The notes beneath the pieces were generated by a model, which was not told where the DNA came from, did not search any database, and was given only the letters and a program-made list of their open reading frames with translations. From a bacterium (GTDB taxonomy: Bacteria > SZUA-79 > Acidulodesulfobacterales > Acidulodesulfobacteraceae), in the NCBI GenBank assembly GCA_021812245.1, contig JAKAOK010000007.1:1-64000 (forward strand): a DNA stretch of 64,000 nucleotides, given 5' to 3'. Positions within the stretch are counted from its first letter, which is position 1. Every line of letters begins with the position of its first letter. Shown piece by piece: positions 52,943 through 61,386 of this stretch. Position numbers and translations under genes: made by a program.

Positions 52943-53520
52943 AGACTTTATATGTTTTTATTGCGGCCACCGTTTTTTTAATAAACATAATTTACCTCAA
53001 TGTCGCCGCAGCCGATATCTATATGCGCGTCGGCAAAAATGGAACCGCTTATTTCTCAAACGTTCCGGTTTCGAGCGGATATAATCTTTATATGCGCACG
53101 GAAAGGAACGGCGGCAATAATCTAAAGAATTACGGACATATATTATATAAAAATATAATACTCAAGGCTTCAAAAAAATATAACGTAAGTCCGAAATTAA
53201 TAGAAGCGGTCATTAAAGCCGAATCGGGATTTAACATAAAAGCGGTTTCGGATAAAGGAGCGGAAGGGCTTATGCAGCTTATGCCCCAAACGCAGAGAAG
53301 GCTCGATGTAGCCGACCCTTTTAATCCGTCTCAGAATATTTACGGCGGCACCGAATATTTAAAGAGCCTTATAGCCAAATATAGAGGCAATCTGCCATTG
53401 GCCCTCGCCGCTTATAATGCCGGCAGTAAAGCCGTTAAAAAGTACGGCGGCATACCCCCGTACGACGAGACCCGCAACTACGTCAACGAAGTTATGGAAT
53501 ACTATAAGGAAAAGAGATAG
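52939..53520 (+). CDS. Lytic murein transglycosylase (SLT domain) with DUF4124-like N-terminus
   Basis: A 193-residue exported enzyme that cleaves peptidoglycan glycan strands. The signal peptide ends near VAAA. A short DUF4124-like segment (DIYMRVGKNGTAYFSNVP) follows, then the SLT domain from about 65: catalytic Glu in VIKAESGFN, GAEGLMQLMPQT, NIYGGTEYLKSL and LALAAYNAGSKAV. It overlaps cbiC by four bases and precedes pgsA by five. Confidence 0.92.
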   Translation: MKTLYVFIAATVFLINIIYLNVAAADIYMRVGKNGTAYFSNVPVSSGYNLYMRTERNGGNNLKNYGHILYKNIILKASKKYNVSPKLIEAVIKAESGFNIKAVSDKGAEGLMQLMPQTQRRLDVADPFNPSQNIYGGTEYLKSLIAKYRGNLPLALAAYNAGSKAVKKYGGIPPYDETRNYVNEVMEYYKEKR

Positions 53521-53525
53521 CGCAA

Positions 53526-54086
53526 ATGAAAAATAAAAAGCAGATATACAATATTCCTAATATTCTAACCTTTTCAAGAATTTTGATTATACCCGTAATA
53601 TTTTTTTTGCTATTTTTTAAGGAAGAAATTTACGGGATATATGCCGCCGTTTTTTTCTTTCTCGCAATTTTAACCGATTTTATAGACGGTTATATAGCCA
53701 GAAAAAAAAAGCTGGTGACCAATCTGGGGATTTTTCTGGACCCCATTGCGGATAAATTGCTCGTCATTACTATTCTTATTATGCTGATACCCCTAAAAAG
53801 AATTCCGGCATGGGTTGTAGCTATAATAATATTTAGAGAAATATTCGTTACGGGATTAAGGGCGATAGCAAGCGAAAAAGGCATCGTTATTTCGGCGGGA
53901 AAAGAAGGAAAATGGAAAACGGCGTTTCAAATGTTTGGAATATTTTGCCTGCTTATTTATTATAAACATTTTTATCTGAATTTTGGATATGTAGGTTTGG
54001 CGCTTATTTTTATAAGCATAATATTTTCTTTGATTTCATCGTATAAATATTTAAAAAGCGTATCAGCTGTTCTGCTTAGCGGATAG
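53526..54086 (+). CDS. pgsA: CDP-diacylglycerol-glycerol-3-phosphate 3-phosphatidyltransferase
   Basis: PgsA makes phosphatidylglycerol phosphate in the inner membrane. The 186 residues have the CDP-alcohol phosphotransferase motif DGYIARKKKLVTNLGIFLDPIADKL, the start IPNILTFSRILIIPV, and four or five further hydrophobic helices. It overlaps the converging GGDEF-like gene by 24 bases. Confidence 0.94.
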   Translation: MKNKKQIYNIPNILTFSRILIIPVIFFLLFFKEEIYGIYAAVFFFLAILTDFIDGYIARKKKLVTNLGIFLDPIADKLLVITILIMLIPLKRIPAWVVAIIIFREIFVTGLRAIASEKGIVISAGKEGKWKTAFQMFGIFCLLIYYKHFYLNFGYVGLALIFISIIFSLISSYKYLKSVSAVLLSG

Positions 54087-54959
54087 ACTATCCCTTTCTT
54101 TCAAATTTATTTTAGCTTCTTCTATAAGCATATTGTAATTTTTATAGTGTTTCTTTAAATTTAATTCGGAAATTCCATATTTTAAAACAGGTTTTACGTT
54201 GTCGGGGAATTTTAACAATCCTGAAAATTCATCTTTAATTTTTTTAAATTTTTTATCGGCGTTTTCATAATCGGTATGAGGCAGGATGCCGATGAAGCTG
54301 TTAAAATCTATTCTAAAAACTGTATCAGTTTTTCTCAATTTCTGCTTAAAATAAATACCTATATATTTAAGAACACGGTTAAGTCTGTCGTTTCCGAACG
54401 ACTGTCCGAAAAAAATTAAATTTTCAAAATAGAATACCGATACCGATAATGGAAAACGGTATCTTTCCGACCTTTCTGTTTCTTTAGAAAAAATTTCCTC
54501 GAACTGATTTTTTAAAAACATACTGGTTATTTCGTCATAAACCATGCCGGATTTGCCGTTTAAAGAGACGATGTAATCGACTAAAGGCGTGAGGTCGTGA
54601 AAAATAAATAAAGTTCCGGAAAAAAGTCCGAATTTATTTAAAATAGTTATGCTTTCTATATTAAAAAACCTTTCCCTTGTTTGCCCGTCCCCCGTTTTAA
54701 CGTCTATTTTTTTATTTATTGCTATATGGCTAAGTTCATTTATTTGTTTTGCGTCTTCGGATAATCTTTCGTCGTATGAAACGAATATAGTTTCTTTAGA
54801 AGAATTAGAAAGTATTTTAGCAGGTTCGTTCATATAAAGAATTTCGCCTTTAATTCCCTTTATCGCTATAGGCATACTGGAAGAGGAAAATGATTTAGCA
54901 TAATCGAAATCAATGGGTGAATCAGTTGCTAACGGCTGAATACTATTTATAATATCCAT
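54063..54959 (-). CDS. PAS-like and degenerate GGDEF domain protein
   Basis: A 298-residue cytoplasmic protein. The N-terminal half reads like a PAS sensor (SMPIAIKGIKGEILYMNEPAKIL). The C-terminal half has the GGDEF fold order (YDEITSMFLKNQFEEIFSKETERSERYRFPLSVSVFYFENL, GNDRLNRVLKYIGIYFKQKLRKTDTVFR), but where GGDEF should stand it reads RIDFNSFIGILPHTD. All signature Gly and acidic residues are lost, so it should not make cyclic di-GMP. It may act as a receptor or by protein contacts. Confidence 0.75.
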   Translation of the reverse strand: MDIINSIQPLATDSPIDFDYAKSFSSSSMPIAIKGIKGEILYMNEPAKILSNSSKETIFVSYDERLSEDAKQINELSHIAINKKIDVKTGDGQTRERFFNIESITILNKFGLFSGTLFIFHDLTPLVDYIVSLNGKSGMVYDEITSMFLKNQFEEIFSKETERSERYRFPLSVSVFYFENLIFFGQSFGNDRLNRVLKYIGIYFKQKLRKTDTVFRIDFNSFIGILPHTDYENADKKFKKIKDEFSGLLKFPDNVKPVLKYGISELNLKKHYKNYNMLIEEAKINLKERDSLSAKQNS

Positions 54960-54986
54960 AAAATTTTAAAATAAATCATTTTAAAA

Positions 54987-55015
54987 TTGAATTTTTTTTT
55001 AATATATTTTATACT
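54987..55015 (+). promoter_or_regulatory. Sigma-70-type promoter for the HdrBC fusion gene
   Basis: TTGAAT (54987-54992) and TATACT (55010-55015) are 17 bases apart. Transcription would start near 55022, about 90 bases before the ATG of the HdrBC-like gene. The -35 box and spacing are good, in A/T-rich DNA. Confidence 0.5.
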
Positions 55016-55110
55016 GATTATAACGGGTTTAATGTTAAATTTACTAAAAATTTAATAATTTAATTCAACTATATAAATAAATTATACAATAATAAAATAT
55101 AAATATAAAT

Positions 55111-56436
55111 ATGAATAAAGAATATGCTTTTTTTTGGGGCTGTACCATACAGGCAAAGTTTCCCTTTATGGAAAAAGCCACCAGATTAGTCTTAGACAGA
55201 TTAAATATAAAATACAGGGATATCGATTCTTTTACTTGCTGTCCCGAAAAATCTTTAGTGAAAAACATCGACGAAGGTCTTTTTGATATAACCGGAATCA
55301 GAAATATCGCTCTTGCCGAAAATGAAAGTGTCGATATAATGTCGGTTTGTACCGGATGTTATTCAAATCTTAAGCAGATAAAGGCAAAAGTCGCATCTAA
55401 CCTTCCGTATCAAAAAAAGTTAAATAAAACTCTTGAAAAATTAAATTTAAACTTTTCGGGTAAATCGTCCGTGTATCATTTTATAGAACACCTGCACGAC
55501 GAAGTCGGACTCGATAAAATCAGGGCAAACGTCAAATATCCGCTTAAAGGTTTAAATATTGCGATACATTACGGATGCCATTTAGTCAGGCCTTCCCACG
55601 CCATAAATTTTGATTCCCCTTTCGAACCCCTTAAATACGACAATATTTTAAAAGCGCTCGGGGCTAACGTCGTCCAGTATAAAAACAAAATGATGTGCTG
55701 CGGACAGGCATTGGACAGAGTCGATGAACACGATAAAGCGCTGATTATGACAAGAATAAAATTAGATTCCATTAACGAGAGCAAAGCCGATGCTATTTCT
55801 ACCGTCTGTCCTTCCTGTTTTACCCAGTTCGATACAAATCAATTTATGCTTTTAAAGGAGGGGCTTAACCGCCAGATTCCGGTCATAACCTTAGAAGAAC
55901 TTATGTGTCTGGCTTTCGGCATAGAGGGCGCCGAAGAGTTTATATTGCAGCATAAAATTAAAGCGGGAAAGTTTATAGAAAAGTTTAACGAAATAAAGGC
56001 TTTGACCGATTATTCAACTGTTTTCGACAGAGACTCTTTAGTCAGATGCTATAATTGCTGCGCATGTAAAAACGATTGTCCGATGAGCCTTTCTTTTGAA
56101 TCTTATGACCCGCCTTTAGTCATAAAAATGATTTTGGACGACGACGTCGAAAGGGCGATGTCGTCGAAAATAGTATGGGAATGTCTTGAATGCCATACAT
56201 GTGTGGAGTTGTGTCCGCAAAATTACAGTTGGGAAACCGTTCTTACTACCCTTAAAAATCTTGCGATAAAAAACGACGTCGGCCCCCGGAATGTTAAAAA
56301 AGCAGAGGAGCTTTTCTTTAAAACATTGAGGCTAGGCGACCCTCAGGAAGGGATGCGGAAGAAATTGGGGCTTCCGCCCGTAAAGAAGGTTTTAGATGTG
56401 GAATTCAAAAGGATTATAGACGAAAATATTTTATAA
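55111..56436 (+). CDS. Heterodisulfide reductase-like HdrB-HdrC fusion (HdrB domain first)
   Basis: A 441-residue redox protein. Residues 1 to about 290 are HdrB-like with two CCG domains: FFWGCTIQ ... CCPEKS ... CTGCYSNL, then IHYGCHLVRP ... MMCCGQALD ... CPSCFTQFD, which hold the unusual 4Fe-4S clusters. The remainder is HdrC-like with two 4Fe-4S motifs, CYNCCACKNDCP and CLECHTCVELCP. HdrD proteins have these parts in the opposite order, so this is a permuted fusion. It precedes the three glutamate synthase genes by about 85 bases, with another promoter between. It may exchange electrons with that enzyme; partner unproven. Confidence 0.87.
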   Translation: MNKEYAFFWGCTIQAKFPFMEKATRLVLDRLNIKYRDIDSFTCCPEKSLVKNIDEGLFDITGIRNIALAENESVDIMSVCTGCYSNLKQIKAKVASNLPYQKKLNKTLEKLNLNFSGKSSVYHFIEHLHDEVGLDKIRANVKYPLKGLNIAIHYGCHLVRPSHAINFDSPFEPLKYDNILKALGANVVQYKNKMMCCGQALDRVDEHDKALIMTRIKLDSINESKADAISTVCPSCFTQFDTNQFMLLKEGLNRQIPVITLEELMCLAFGIEGAEEFILQHKIKAGKFIEKFNEIKALTDYSTVFDRDSLVRCYNCCACKNDCPMSLSFESYDPPLVIKMILDDDVERAMSSKIVWECLECHTCVELCPQNYSWETVLTTLKNLAIKNDVGPRNVKKAEELFFKTLRLGDPQEGMRKKLGLPPVKKVLDVEFKRIIDENIL

Positions 56437-56442
56437 GACATA

Positions 56443-56471
56443 TTGTTAAAAAAATGTATATATGTTATATT
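56443..56471 (+). promoter_or_regulatory. Possible promoter for the glutamate synthase genes
   Basis: TTGTTA (56443-56448) and TATATT (56466-56471) are separated by 17 bases in the gap between the HdrBC-like gene and the amidotransferase gene. Transcription would begin near 56478, about 43 bases before the GTG start. Read-through from the upstream promoter is also possible. Confidence 0.42.
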
Positions 56472-56520
56472 TAAATCGTAAATATTATACAAATTTATAA
56501 TAAAGAATAGAGGGATTAAA

Positions 56521-57657
56521 GTGTTCAGGATAAAAAATAAATTTAATGCGGAAAGAGATATATCCGGATGCGGATTATGCGGCATTATAAACGCAAAAAA
56601 AGTCAAGACGAACGGCGGCGATATAAAAAGGGCTATATCGGTAGAGCATGACAGAGGAAACGGCTTAGGCGGCGGTTTTGCCGTTTACGGCAACTATCCC
56701 GATTATGCCGAATTATATGCTTTTCATATAATGTACGATAATCTTCCGGCCAAGGCGGATGTCGAAGAATATCTTAAAAATAATTTTATAATCGAAAAAG
56801 AAGAGCCTATTCCAACGTTTAGGACTTCTAAAATATATGACCATCCTTATCTGCACCGCTATTTTATAAAGCCTAAATCCGATAGGCCGGACAAGCTGTT
56901 TCATGAACTCGGTGATGACGATTTTGTAGTCAACAGCGTTATGCTGATTAATCAAAATTATGATGGAGCATACGTTTTCTCAAGCGGAAAAAATATGGGA
57001 GCGTTTAAGGGGGTAGGTTATCCTGAAGATATCGCCGATTTTTACAAATTAGAAGAAATCGAAGGCTATATGTGGACGGCGCACAACCGGTTTCCGACAA
57101 ATACGCCGGGCTGGTGGGGAGGCGCTCATCCATTTACGTTATTAGACTGGTCTATCGTGCATAACGGAGAGATATCTTCTTACGGAATAAACAAAAGGTA
57201 TCTTGAGATGTATAAATATAATCTTGCGCTCAGAACGGATACCGAAGTGATAACATATATTCTGGACCTGCTTATCAGAAAGCATAAACTTCCAGTCCGC
57301 CTTGCCCTAACGGTTCTTGCTTCGCCGTTTTATCAGAAAATAGACAAAATGGACGACGATAAAAAAGAGTTATTTACCGCATTAAGGCAGATTTACGGCA
57401 GCGCGCTTTTAAACGGACCTTTTGCTATAGTATTCGGATATTCCAATGGTATGGTAGCTATGAACGACAGGATAAAGCTAAGACCTCTCGTTGCCGCCGC
57501 TATGGGCGATTTTACTTACGTAGCATCGGAAGAAGCCGCAATAAGAGCTGTTTGCCCGTCTCCCGATATCGTATGGTCGCCTAAAGCGGGAGAACCGGTT
57601 ATCGTGGAGTTTGAAGAAAAAAATATACCCCAGAAAGGAGGATTGATCAGCTTATGA
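56521..57657 (+). CDS. Glutamate synthase, class II glutamine amidotransferase subunit (split form)
   Basis: This 378-residue subunit would release ammonia from glutamine for glutamate synthase. The nucleophile is in SGCGLCGIINAK, near residue 17, so an N-terminal propeptide of about 16 residues must be removed. Further motifs are EHDRGNGLGGGFAVYG, WTAHNRFPTNTPGWWGGAHPF, LDWSIVHNGEISSYGINK and DTEVITYILDLL. The start is GTG after AGAGGG. Its stop overlaps the next ATG by four bases. The layout matches archaeal-type split glutamate synthases and N-methylglutamate synthase-like complexes. Confidence 0.87.
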   Translation: MFRIKNKFNAERDISGCGLCGIINAKKVKTNGGDIKRAISVEHDRGNGLGGGFAVYGNYPDYAELYAFHIMYDNLPAKADVEEYLKNNFIIEKEEPIPTFRTSKIYDHPYLHRYFIKPKSDRPDKLFHELGDDDFVVNSVMLINQNYDGAYVFSSGKNMGAFKGVGYPEDIADFYKLEEIEGYMWTAHNRFPTNTPGWWGGAHPFTLLDWSIVHNGEISSYGINKRYLEMYKYNLALRTDTEVITYILDLLIRKHKLPVRLALTVLASPFYQKIDKMDDDKKELFTALRQIYGSALLNGPFAIVFGYSNGMVAMNDRIKLRPLVAAAMGDFTYVASEEAAIRAVCPSPDIVWSPKAGEPVIVEFEEKNIPQKGGLISL

Positions 57658-59174
57658 CAAAATCCTCGTTTTCCAATATACAATCCGAATATTTAGCGCT
57701 CATAGACCATAATAAATGCGTCAGGTGTAAAAGATGCATCCAGAATTGCGGATGGGGAACATACAGCTTCGGCGGGGATAAAATTCTTGCCGACCATTCT
57801 AAATGCGTAGCCTGCGGCAGGTGCTATACATACTGTCCGGAAGGAGCTATCTCGATAGTTAAAAACCCTACCGTTCTTAGAGAAAATGCAAATTGGAAAG
57901 AAGGACTCATAAAAAATATTTGGAGGCAGTCGGAAACCGGTGGAATCGTTATCTCCGGTATGGGAACCACTTTCAAATATAAAAAATATTTTGACCATAT
58001 ACTTTTGGATGCCTGTCAGGTTACCAATCCTTCAATAGACCCTCTGCGCGAACCAATGGAACTTAGGACTTATCTGGGCAAAAAGCCTTCAAAGCTGGAT
58101 ATAGATTTTGATGAAACCGGCGAGCCTATTTTAAAATCAAAAATGCCTCCGCAAATAGAATTACAGACCCCATTTGTTTTTGGAGCAATGTCTTACGGCT
58201 CTATCTCTCTTAACGCGCAAAAGGCGATGGCTTTAGCCGCCAGAGCTTTAGGAATCGTTATGAATACCGGCGAGGGAGGATTGCATGACGATTTAGTTCC
58301 GTTCGGTAAGAACATCATAGTTCAAGTCGCTTCGGGGAGATTCGGCGTTCACAGGGACTATCTGAACAGCGGGGTTGCAGTGGAAATAAAAATAGGACAG
58401 GGTGCAAAGCCGGGTATAGGAGGCCATCTTCCCGGCGAGAAAATCGGCGCGGATATATCTAGAACAAGAATGATTCCCGTGGGAACCGATGCAATTTCCC
58501 CTGCCCCGCATCATGACATTTACTCTATCGAAGATTTAAGGCAGCTTATTTATGCCGTTAAAGAGGCCACCGATTATGAAAAACCTGTATCCGTTAAAGT
58601 AGCGGCGGTACATAATATAGCTGCTATAGTAAGCGGAATCGTCAGGGCTGGAGCGGATATTGTTTATATAGACGGTTATACCGGAGGAACGGGAGCCGCC
58701 CCTAATATAATTAAAGACCATGTCGGCATACCTATCGAACTTGCCCTTGCTCAAGTCGATGAAAGACTTAGAGAAGAAGGTATCAGAAACGAGGCTTCGA
58801 TTATAGCGGCGGGAAGCATCAGGTCAAGCGCCGATGCCGTAAAAGCCATTGCTTTAGGTGCGGATGCGGTTGCTATAGGAACCGCCGCTCTAGTAGTTAT
58901 GGGATGCCATGTATGCGGCAAGTGTAATACCGGAAACTGCAGTTGGGGAATTACCACGCAAAGGCCTGAACTTGTAAGGAGGCTGGACCCGGAAGTTTAC
59001 GGAGAGAGATTATATAATTTGATTTCCGCATGGAGCCATGAAATTCAGGAAGTTTTGGGGGCAATGGGGGTTAATTCCATTGAAAGTTTGCGGGGCTCCA
59101 AGGAAAGATTGAGAGGCGTCGAATTAACGGACGCCGAACTAAATGCCCTTGGAATTAAGCATGCGGGATTATAA
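57654..59174 (+). CDS. Glutamate synthase, FMN/Fe-S central domain with N-terminal ferredoxin
   Basis: The 506-residue catalytic subunit. At the N-terminus two 4Fe-4S motifs are seen (CVRCKRCIQNCG and CVACGRCYTYCPEGAI). The rest is the FMN-binding glutamate synthase barrel: FGAMSYGSISLNAQKAMA, NTGEGGLHDDL, IKIGQGAKPGIGGHLPGEKI, DGYTGGTGAAP, and the 3Fe-4S cluster region MGCHVCGKCNTGNCSWGI. Ammonia from the amidotransferase would be added to 2-oxoglutarate. A strong AAAGGAGG site lies in the end of the previous gene. No NADPH-binding GltD is present, so the donor may be ferredoxin or the HdrBC-like protein. Confidence 0.92.
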   Translation: MTKSSFSNIQSEYLALIDHNKCVRCKRCIQNCGWGTYSFGGDKILADHSKCVACGRCYTYCPEGAISIVKNPTVLRENANWKEGLIKNIWRQSETGGIVISGMGTTFKYKKYFDHILLDACQVTNPSIDPLREPMELRTYLGKKPSKLDIDFDETGEPILKSKMPPQIELQTPFVFGAMSYGSISLNAQKAMALAARALGIVMNTGEGGLHDDLVPFGKNIIVQVASGRFGVHRDYLNSGVAVEIKIGQGAKPGIGGHLPGEKIGADISRTRMIPVGTDAISPAPHHDIYSIEDLRQLIYAVKEATDYEKPVSVKVAAVHNIAAIVSGIVRAGADIVYIDGYTGGTGAAPNIIKDHVGIPIELALAQVDERLREEGIRNEASIIAAGSIRSSADAVKAIALGADAVAIGTAALVVMGCHVCGKCNTGNCSWGITTQRPELVRRLDPEVYGERLYNLISAWSHEIQEVLGAMGVNSIESLRGSKERLRGVELTDAELNALGIKHAGL

Positions 59175-59212
59175 TCTATTTTTAAAAATAAGTAAGGAGC
59201 GTTAATAAAGAT

Positions 59213-59950
59213 ATGATAACTATAGATGCCGCCGGAATGCACTATAAAGAGCTTAACCGATTGATAAGAGAAGGAATCGAAAAAGGTATTAGAAAATTTT
59301 TTCTTGAAAACGTCAACGGACAGTATTATATAGGAGACGGAATTAAAGGAGACGACGTCGTCATTAATATAAACGGTATTCCGGGGAACGATCTTGGAGC
59401 TTTTATGGACGGTCCGACTTTAATTGCAAACAATAACGTGCAGGATAATGTCGGCAATACTATGAACGCCGGTAAAATATTAATAAAGGGAGACGCGGGA
59501 GATGTCGTAGGATACGGAATGAGAGGGGGAAAAATTTACATCCTCGGCAATGCCGGCTATAGAGTAGGAATACATATGAAAGGTTATAATGAACAACTGC
59601 CTATTATTATCATAGGAGGAAAAGTCGGAAGTTTTTTTGCCGAATATATGGCAGGGGGCATAATAGTATTATTAGGGCTTAACGATTCCGATGAATTCGA
59701 CAGCGAGTATTTTGCATCCGGTATGCACGGAGGTACTATATATCTCAGAAAAAAAATAGATTTTTCTAAATATTCGAAAGATGTGGAACTCTATGAGGCG
59801 GACGAAAACGATATGAATTTTTTAAAAAAATATTTAATCGATTATACCGATAGTTTTAATATTTCTTCGGAGGAAATTACTGCCAAGCCTTTCTATAAGA
59901 TAGTGCCTTCAAGTGCAAGGCCTTATGCTCATCTTTATACTTCGGCTTGA
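59213..59950 (+). CDS. Glutamate synthase GXGXG-domain subunit
   Basis: The 245-residue protein equals the C-terminal beta-helix domain of large glutamate synthases. Repeating Gly motifs are seen: GPTLIANNNVQDNVGNTMNAGKILIKGDAGDVVGYGMRGGKIYI is the core, followed by GGIIVLLGL and SGMHGGTIYLR. It completes the three-gene split enzyme. It starts 38 bases after the central subunit with an AAGGAG site placed rather far (about 13 bases) from the ATG. Confidence 0.9.
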   Translation: MITIDAAGMHYKELNRLIREGIEKGIRKFFLENVNGQYYIGDGIKGDDVVININGIPGNDLGAFMDGPTLIANNNVQDNVGNTMNAGKILIKGDAGDVVGYGMRGGKIYILGNAGYRVGIHMKGYNEQLPIIIIGGKVGSFFAEYMAGGIIVLLGLNDSDEFDSEYFASGMHGGTIYLRKKIDFSKYSKDVELYEADENDMNFLKKYLIDYTDSFNISSEEITAKPFYKIVPSSARPYAHLYTSA

Positions 59951-59984
59951 TATGCAAATGTAAATAACATAATTAATTAAATTT

Positions 59985-60239
59985 ATGAATGAATTATTTT
60001 CTGGAACTCAAAAAATGGACATTAACAATCTTAGCGCTATAGAAGAAAGAGTTATTCTGATTAAGGAATCGTTCGAAAAATTAAAAATAGAACGGGATAA
60101 ACTTTTAACGGAGGTTAAATATAAAGATGACGAGATTAATAAGCTGAAGGATATAATTGCCCAAAATGAAGCCGAAAACGATTCGGTAATAAAAAAAATA
60201 GACGGCATATTAAATAGCTTAGAAACGATACAGTTATGA
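59985..60239 (+). CDS. Small coiled-coil protein before zapA (ZapB-like by position)
   Basis: An 84-residue, almost fully helical coiled-coil protein (IKESFEKLKIERDKLLTEVKYKDDEINKLKDII is heptad-like). It overlaps zapA by four bases. Short coiled-coil genes in this place are often cell division factors such as ZapB, but sequence identity cannot be judged for a plain coiled coil. It lies 34 bases after the glutamate synthase genes. Confidence 0.65.
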   Translation: MNELFSGTQKMDINNLSAIEERVILIKESFEKLKIERDKLLTEVKYKDDEINKLKDIIAQNEAENDSVIKKIDGILNSLETIQL

Positions 60240-60514
60240 GCGAATTAGTCGAACTTACGATTTTGAATCATAAGTTTATCTTAAACAGCGATAAAGATAG
60301 AAAATATTTAGAACGGCTTGCTTCATACGTAAACGCCAAAGCGGATGAAGTAGTTAAAGGGACTAAGTCGGTCGATTCTTTTAATGTCGCCGTTTTGACG
60401 GCGCTGAATATAGCCGATGATTTTATGTCGGATAAAATGGAAGTTAATAACGAAAGTAAAAGGGTTTTAGATAAAGTTAACAATATATATAATTATATAT
60501 CGAAATCTTCATAG
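60236..60514 (+). CDS. zapA: Cell division protein ZapA
   Basis: ZapA crosslinks FtsZ filaments at the division ring. The 92 residues have the ZapA start (VELTILNHKFILNSDKDRKYLERLASYVNAKADEV) and the helix NVAVLTALNIADDF. Its position directly before a 6S RNA and fau is the classical proteobacterial order and supports the call. Confidence 0.9.
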   Translation: MSELVELTILNHKFILNSDKDRKYLERLASYVNAKADEVVKGTKSVDSFNVAVLTALNIADDFMSDKMEVNNESKRVLDKVNNIYNYISKSS

Positions 60515-60539
60515 ATAATTTTACTTTTTGATTTTATAA

Positions 60540-60722
60540 AAAACCCTGCGGTATTTGATGTTTGTTTTTAAAATTGACCCAACAGTTGGATAGAATGGGA
60601 TTGTCACCGCCGGTTACGGTAAGGAAACTTGGAAACTTTGATTCCTTTTTCAATCGGCATACGGTTACCACCTATTTTTAATAGGTCCAATTTTAGAACA
60701 TCTTCGGTACAAGCGGGGTTTT
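60540..60722 (+). ncRNA. ssrS: 6S RNA (SsrS)
   Basis: 6S RNA mimics an open promoter and binds the sigma-70 polymerase. The ends pair well: AAAACCCTGC with GCGGGGTTTT (one G-T), then GATGT with ACATC, forming the closing stem of a long, bulged hairpin of about 183 bases. The interior has further paired blocks such as CCGGTTACGGTAAGG and CGGTTACCACC. It sits exactly between zapA and fau, where ssrS is found in most Proteobacteria. The ends are approximate to a few bases. Confidence 0.82.
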
Positions 60723-60784
60723 GTATATTGCGGCTTTTCGACCCCCCGCTGTTCTCCTTTCTTTAATTAATTCCTCAAAAAAAC

Positions 60785-61360
60785 ATGATAAAGAAAAGCG
60801 CCGCCAGAGATTTGATGAGAAATAAACGGGATAAATTGGATGAATTTTTTATTAAATCAACCAGTTTAAAGATTGCGGAATTTGCCTTCGATTATATAAC
60901 AGCGAATTCATTTAAAAATATAGCGATTTATATGAGCATAAAAAACGAGGTCAGAATTCAGTATATTATAAATCTGAATAAAGAAAAAAAGTTCGATATA
61001 TTCTTGCCGGTTTGCAAAAGAGAAGATTATATTTGTTTTAATAAATTAGAAGATATGAATTCTATGCAGAAAGATTATTTCGGCATTTCCTGTCCAAAAA
61101 ACGATAATACCGTAGACGAAAGAGAAATAGACGTTTTTTTTGTACCGGGGCTTGCATTCGATACGTCAGGAAATAGAGCGGGCTACGGGAAGGGTTGTTT
61201 CGACAGAATATTAAAAAATTCAGGCAAATCTTTTTTTGTAGGCGTATGTTACGATTTTCAATTAATTTCAGGCGATATTCTGGAAACGGACGGCAACGAT
61301 ATCGGAATGGATTTTATACTTACGGAGAAAGGAATGCGCAGAGTAACTAATTTGCAATGA
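60785..61360 (+). CDS. fau: 5-formyltetrahydrofolate cyclo-ligase
   Basis: This enzyme (YgfA) turns 5-formyltetrahydrofolate into 5,10-methenyltetrahydrofolate with ATP. The 191 residues show the basic start KKSAARDLMRNKRDKL, IYMSIKNEV, VFFVPGLAFDTSGNRAGYGKGCFDRIL (the GYGxGxxDR motif) and the C-terminal DFILTEKG. It follows the 6S RNA, with which it is often cotranscribed. Confidence 0.92.
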   Translation: MIKKSAARDLMRNKRDKLDEFFIKSTSLKIAEFAFDYITANSFKNIAIYMSIKNEVRIQYIINLNKEKKFDIFLPVCKREDYICFNKLEDMNSMQKDYFGISCPKNDNTVDEREIDVFFVPGLAFDTSGNRAGYGKGCFDRILKNSGKSFFVGVCYDFQLISGDILETDGNDIGMDFILTEKGMRRVTNLQ

Positions 61361-61386
61361 TTTGCATTAAATAAGGAGAAATAAGG

